64,000 nucleotides of DNA from Rhizobium sp. NFR03. Its GTDB lineage: Bacteria > Pseudomonadota > Alphaproteobacteria > Rhizobiales > Rhizobiaceae. The stretch covers positions 1 to 64,000 of the forward strand of contig NZ_FOGR01000006.1 of NCBI RefSeq assembly GCF_900111275.1. Direction: 5' to 3'. Shown in pieces: positions 60,789-64,000 of this stretch. Below the pieces are notes generated by a model, which had not been told where the DNA came from, did no database searches, and saw nothing but the letters and a program-made list of their open reading frames with translations. The translations under genes and the position numbers were made by a program. How positions within the stretch are numbered: position 1 is the first letter of the stretch; the number at the start of each line of letters is the position of its first letter.

Positions 60789-61202
60789 ATGGAACCGACC
60801 GTCATCGCTGCCTCGCCCTTTCCGGCGCTTGTCGCCTGGAGCGTGGTATTGCTCGTTGTGCAGATCTGCCTCCAGGGCATGCTGGCGACGCGCGAACTCG
60901 GGTCCAGCTGGAACGCCGGCCCGCGTGATGGCGACAAACAGCCGGAAGGCGTGGTTGCAGGCCGCGCCGGACGGGCGTCCAAAAATCTCCAGGAAACCTA
61001 TCCGGCCTTCGTTGGTCTGGCGCTCGGTCTCGCCATTGCCGGCGATCCCTCCGGCTGGGGGCTGATTGGCGCCTGGATCTGGTTTGCCTGCCGCATCGTC
61101 TATGTTCCCCTTTACCTCGCAGGCATCCCCTACATCCGTTCGCTCGTCTGGCTCGGCTCGCTGGCGGGCCTGATCGTGATGGGGCTGGTCCTGATCTTCT
61201 GA
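60789..61202 (+). CDS. MAPEG family membrane protein
   Basis: 137 residues with four hydrophobic segments (about 8-30, 72-88, 90-108, 115-136) and the MAPEG-type ASKNLQETYPAFVGLALGLAIAG motif (FLQTFP-like). The superfamily includes glutathione-linked membrane enzymes; bacterial members of this branch have no fixed role. It sits between sucB and lpd with a LysE gene, a position that suggests co-transcription with the dehydrogenase genes but not shared function. Confidence 0.85.
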   Translation: MEPTVIAASPFPALVAWSVVLLVVQICLQGMLATRELGSSWNAGPRDGDKQPEGVVAGRAGRASKNLQETYPAFVGLALGLAIAGDPSGWGLIGAWIWFACRIVYVPLYLAGIPYIRSLVWLGSLAGLIVMGLVLIF

Positions 61203-61221
61203 CGTCAAGCGATCACCGGAG

Positions 61222-61884
61222 ATGATGATGGATATGTCCCTGCACCCCTATCTGCTCGAACTCGCCTCGCTGATGGCGGTGTTCTTCTTCGGGATCATCT
61301 CGCCCGGAGCGGATTTTGCGATGGTCATGCGCCAGTCGATCGTCAACGGTCGCCGTTCGGCGATTTTGACCTCGTTCGGCGTCGGCACGGCGCTGATGGT
61401 GCACGTCACCTATACCATCCTAGGACTCGGCCTGATCATTTCGCAGTCGATCACGCTCTTCAACATCATCAAATGGTGCGGTGTCGCCTACCTCGTCTAT
61501 ATCGGCATCAAGGCGCTGCGCTCGAAGCCGGCAGCCGCCGCCGCGGACGGAGCGCCTGTGCAGGTTACACAACGCGAGCCGCAATCTGCTCTCAAAGCCT
61601 TCGGTCTGGGCTTCGCCGCCAACGCTCTGAACCCGAAGCCGGTCTTCTTCTTTCTATCGATCTTCTCCACGGTCGTGAGCCTGCAGACGCCCGTCGCGGT
61701 CAAGTTCGGCTACGGCCTCGTCATGGCGGGCTGCCTCATCCTCTGGTTCGTGGGCGTCAGCCTGTTCATGACGACGCCCGCCATGCGCTTGCGCTTCACC
61801 CGAATCAGCCATTGGATCGACCGCGCCAGCGGCATGGTCTTCATCGCGCTCGGGCTCAAACTTGCAACCGAGAAGGCAGCGTAA
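61222..61884 (+). CDS. LysE/RhtB family amino-acid exporter
   Basis: 220 residues with six membrane segments. The family motif GIISPGADFAMVMRQSIVNGRRSAILTS near the N-terminus is clear, along with GFAANALNPKPVFFFLSIF. Members export lysine, homoserine, threonine or similar compounds; the substrate is not predictable here. A GGAG ribosome site precedes ATG 61222 (three in-frame ATGs follow in the first five codons). Confidence 0.9.
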   Translation: MMMDMSLHPYLLELASLMAVFFFGIISPGADFAMVMRQSIVNGRRSAILTSFGVGTALMVHVTYTILGLGLIISQSITLFNIIKWCGVAYLVYIGIKALRSKPAAAAADGAPVQVTQREPQSALKAFGLGFAANALNPKPVFFFLSIFSTVVSLQTPVAVKFGYGLVMAGCLILWFVGVSLFMTTPAMRLRFTRISHWIDRASGMVFIALGLKLATEKAA

Positions 61885-61985
61885 ACCCGGCTGGCTTGCT
61901 CGACATTCACATCCGGCAGCTGCCAAGCGGCAGCCAACGTCAACATCGGCAGTCGGGACAGGCTGCGCACGGAAGGAAAGTATTC

Positions 61986-63389
61986 ATGGCTTATGACGTC
62001 GTTGTTATCGGAACCGGCCCCGGCGGCTATGTAGCCGCCATCAAGGCAGCCCAGCTCGGCCTGAAGGTCGCCGTTATCGAGAAGCGCGCCACCTATGGCG
62101 GTACCTGCCTCAACATCGGCTGCATCCCCTCCAAGGCCCTGTTGCATGCATCCGAGATGTTCCACGCCGCCGGCCATATGGACAGCCTCGGCATCGAGAT
62201 CGAGGCACCGCGCCTCAACCTGCCGAAGATGATGGAGCACAAGGACGCGACCGTAAAGTCGAACGTCGAAGGCGTGGCCTTCCTCTTCAAGAAGAACAAG
62301 ATCGACGCCATCCAGGGTACAGGCCGCATCGCCGGTGCCGGAAAGGTCGTTGTTACCAATGATGCCGGCGAGGAGCAGACGGTCGAAACGAAGAACATCG
62401 TGATCGCGACCGGCTCCGACGTTGCCGGCATCCCCGGCGTCCCTGTCGAGATCGACGAGACCGTCATCGTCTCCTCCACGGGCGGCATCGCTCTTGAAAA
62501 AGTGCCCGGCACCATGGTTGTCGTCGGCGGCGGCGTCATCGGCCTCGAGCTCGGCTCGGTCTGGGCCCGCCTCGGCGCACAGGTCACCGTTGTCGAATAT
62601 CTCGACAACATCCTCGGCGGCATGGACGGCGAAGTCTCCAAGCAGTTCCAGCGCATTCTCGCCAAGCAGGGCATCACCTTCAACCTCGGCGCCAAGGTCA
62701 CAGGCGTTGCGCGCGAGGGCGACGGCGCAATCGTAACCTTCGAGCCGGTCAAGGGCGGGGAAGCCCAGACGATTTCCGCCGACGTAGTTCTCGTGGCGAC
62801 AGGCCGCAAGCCATACACGGCGGGCCTCGGTCTCGAAGAAGCCGGCGTCGCGCTCGACAATCGCGGCCGCGTCGAGATTGACGGCCACTACAAGACGAAT
62901 GTCGATGGCATCTACGCCATCGGCGATGTCGTGCGCGGCCCGATGCTCGCCCACAAGGCAGAAGACGAAGGCGTGGCGCTGGCCGAAATCCTTGCCGGTC
63001 AGGCAGGACACGTGAACTATGACGTCATTCCCGGCGTCGTCTACACCCAGCCGGAAGTCGCCTCCGTCGGCAAGACAGAGGAAGAGCTGAAGAGCGCCGG
63101 CATTGCCTACAAGGTCGGCAAGTTCCCCTTCACCGCCAATGGTCGCGCCCGCGCGATGCAGGCCGTCGACGGCTTCGTGAAGATCCTTGCGGACAAAGAG
63201 ACGGATCGCGTTCTCGGCGGCCACATCATCGGCTTCGGCGCTGGCGAAATGATCCACGAAATCGCCGTCCTCATGGAATTCGGCGGCTCCTCGGAAGATC
63301 TCGGCCGCACCTGCCACGCCCACCCGACCATGTCGGAAGCCGTCAAGGAAGCCGCCCTTGCCACCTTCTTCAAGCCGATCCATATGTAA
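61986..63389 (+). CDS. lpdA: Dihydrolipoyl dehydrogenase (E3)
   Basis: 467 residues from ATG 61986 (GGAAAG upstream). FAD motif VVVIGTGPGGYVAAIKAA, redox disulfide GGTCLNIGCIPSKALL, NAD motif MVVVGGGVIGLELGSVWARLG, and the C-terminal active-site HAHPTMSE. Reoxidises the lipoyl groups of SucB. Genomic linkage to sucAB suggests this is the 2-oxoglutarate dehydrogenase copy. Confidence 0.97.
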   Translation: MAYDVVVIGTGPGGYVAAIKAAQLGLKVAVIEKRATYGGTCLNIGCIPSKALLHASEMFHAAGHMDSLGIEIEAPRLNLPKMMEHKDATVKSNVEGVAFLFKKNKIDAIQGTGRIAGAGKVVVTNDAGEEQTVETKNIVIATGSDVAGIPGVPVEIDETVIVSSTGGIALEKVPGTMVVVGGGVIGLELGSVWARLGAQVTVVEYLDNILGGMDGEVSKQFQRILAKQGITFNLGAKVTGVAREGDGAIVTFEPVKGGEAQTISADVVLVATGRKPYTAGLGLEEAGVALDNRGRVEIDGHYKTNVDGIYAIGDVVRGPMLAHKAEDEGVALAEILAGQAGHVNYDVIPGVVYTQPEVASVGKTEEELKSAGIAYKVGKFPFTANGRARAMQAVDGFVKILADKETDRVLGGHIIGFGAGEMIHEIAVLMEFGGSSEDLGRTCHAHPTMSEAVKEAALATFFKPIHM

Positions 63390-63442
63390 GAAACGGCCTG
63401 CGGCAATCTGCCGATTGCCATGCAGCACGAGACGAAGAATAT

Positions 63443-63471
63443 GAGCGGTACCTTCTGAAAGGATACCGCTC
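63443..63471 (+). promoter_or_regulatory. Stem-loop sequestering the ribosome site of the DUF2867 gene
   Basis: GAGCGGTACCTT (63443-63454) pairs with AAGG-A-TACCGCTC (63459-63471; one bulged A), leaving a 4-nt loop. The ribosome site GAAAGGA (63457-63463) is inside the stem and the ATG follows at 63472. Either a translation-control hairpin or the 3' end of the lpd transcript. Confidence 0.5.
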
Positions 63472-63948
63472 ATGCGTCCCCAAGAGAAATCTGTTGTCTT
63501 GCCTCATGGAGCCCTGCCGAACGCAGATTGGGCAGACTGCTGGGAAATCAACGATGCAATTGCGTTTCTGACAGCATTCGAGGCCGCGGAAATTGCCTTG
63601 ATGCAATCACCGCTGTGGGTCCGTGCGCTGATGAAGGCGAGGGATATCGTGGTTAGTCCCCTCGGCCTTAAGACCTCAAGGAGTTTTTCCGACGAGCGAA
63701 AGATCGGTCTCTTTCCGATCCTCTCCGAGACCCGTGACCAGATTGTCCTCGGCTTTGACGATCGTCATCTCGATTTCAGAATCATCGTAGACGTAGCGGC
63801 GATTGATGACGTGCGGCAGTGTGTCCGGATAACGACGCTCGTCCATCGCAAAATTTTCTTCGGCAAACTCTACCTCGCTGCCATCGAGCCATTTCACCGG
63901 CTCATCGTCGCAAGTGCGCTGGGACGCTTCCACCGCCTTCCAAGATAA
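63472..63948 (+). CDS. DUF2867 domain protein
   Basis: 158 residues; begins MRPQEKSVVLPHGALPNADW, then ADCWEI and a central LFPILSETRDQIVLGFDDRHLDFRI strand pair, matching DUF2867, a family without known activity. Soluble, no signal peptide. The start codon directly abuts a stem-loop. Last complete gene in the window; the remaining 52 bases hold no recognisable feature. Confidence 0.75.
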   Translation: MRPQEKSVVLPHGALPNADWADCWEINDAIAFLTAFEAAEIALMQSPLWVRALMKARDIVVSPLGLKTSRSFSDERKIGLFPILSETRDQIVLGFDDRHLDFRIIVDVAAIDDVRQCVRITTLVHRKIFFGKLYLAAIEPFHRLIVASALGRFHRLPR

Positions 63949-64000
63949 CTTCGATGGGCCGCTTGGGCCTCTTTAAGACGAGGTAGAGGCGAAGGCATTG

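Overview
The window looks like a chromosomal segment of a Rhizobiaceae alphaproteobacterium (Rhizobium/Agrobacterium/Neorhizobium relatives). This rests on the high GC of most of it, the lpiA-acvB pair, 5-aminolevulinate synthase (C4 haem pathway), the mic60-like/hemY/hemD/hemC cluster, an ExoY/PssA-type sugar transferase, a RIME-type intergenic repeat and the mdh-sucCDAB-lpd layout. A species cannot be named from sequence reading alone. No rRNA, tRNA or CRISPR array was seen.

Left end (1-3.8 kb): a low-GC glycan-biosynthesis island on the minus strand. It holds an intact GT61-type glycosyltransferase, a fucosyltransferase-like gene and a second GT61-type gene. The last two each carry one in-frame TAG codon in an otherwise open frame, and the last is also cut at its 3' end by an IS66-family element whose terminal GTAAGCG lies at 337-331. 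This is the most disturbed part of the window.

3.8-26 kb: dxr (isoprenoids), a DUF2938 membrane protein, hemA, a glycine-zipper lipoprotein, tamA-tamB (outer-membrane protein assembly; TamB carries an internal tandem duplication of about 516 residues), arginase, a CheW, a dual-specificity-type phosphatase, lpiA/mprF-acvB (lysyl-phosphatidylglycerol synthesis and its periplasmic partner), an ion channel with a C-terminal zinc ribbon, two unknown membrane-linked proteins and an ExoY-like priming sugar transferase with a structured leader.

25.7-35 kb: a complete NAD+-dependent molybdenum formate dehydrogenase operon, fdsR (LysR)-fdsG-fdsB-fdsA-[32-codon sORF]-fdsC(fdhD)-fdsD, followed by an oxalate/formate-type MFS carrier. 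A RIME repeat sits between fdsB and fdsA.

35-46 kb: yggT, an MFS exporter, a TerB-like protein, then the haem cluster hemC-hemD-mic60-hemY on the minus strand, divergent from tsaD-gpsA-yciI-EVE-methyltransferase on the plus strand, and a secreted repeat-bearing protein.

46.6-64 kb: the TCA-cycle block: sdhCDAB, an Omp19/Inh-type lipoprotein, zapE, mdh, sucC, an unrecognised 125-residue ORF wedged between sucC and sucD, sucD, sucA, sucB, a MAPEG protein, a LysE/RhtB exporter, lpd (E3), and a DUF2867 protein. Together these supply succinyl-CoA both to the TCA cycle and to HemA.

Sites of note: three TTAA-N7-TTAA (CtrA-like) boxes, upstream of the exoY-like gene, the secreted protein and the Omp19-like gene; a perfect 10-bp inverted repeat upstream of mdh; and a cluster of palindromes at 23.15-23.22 kb.
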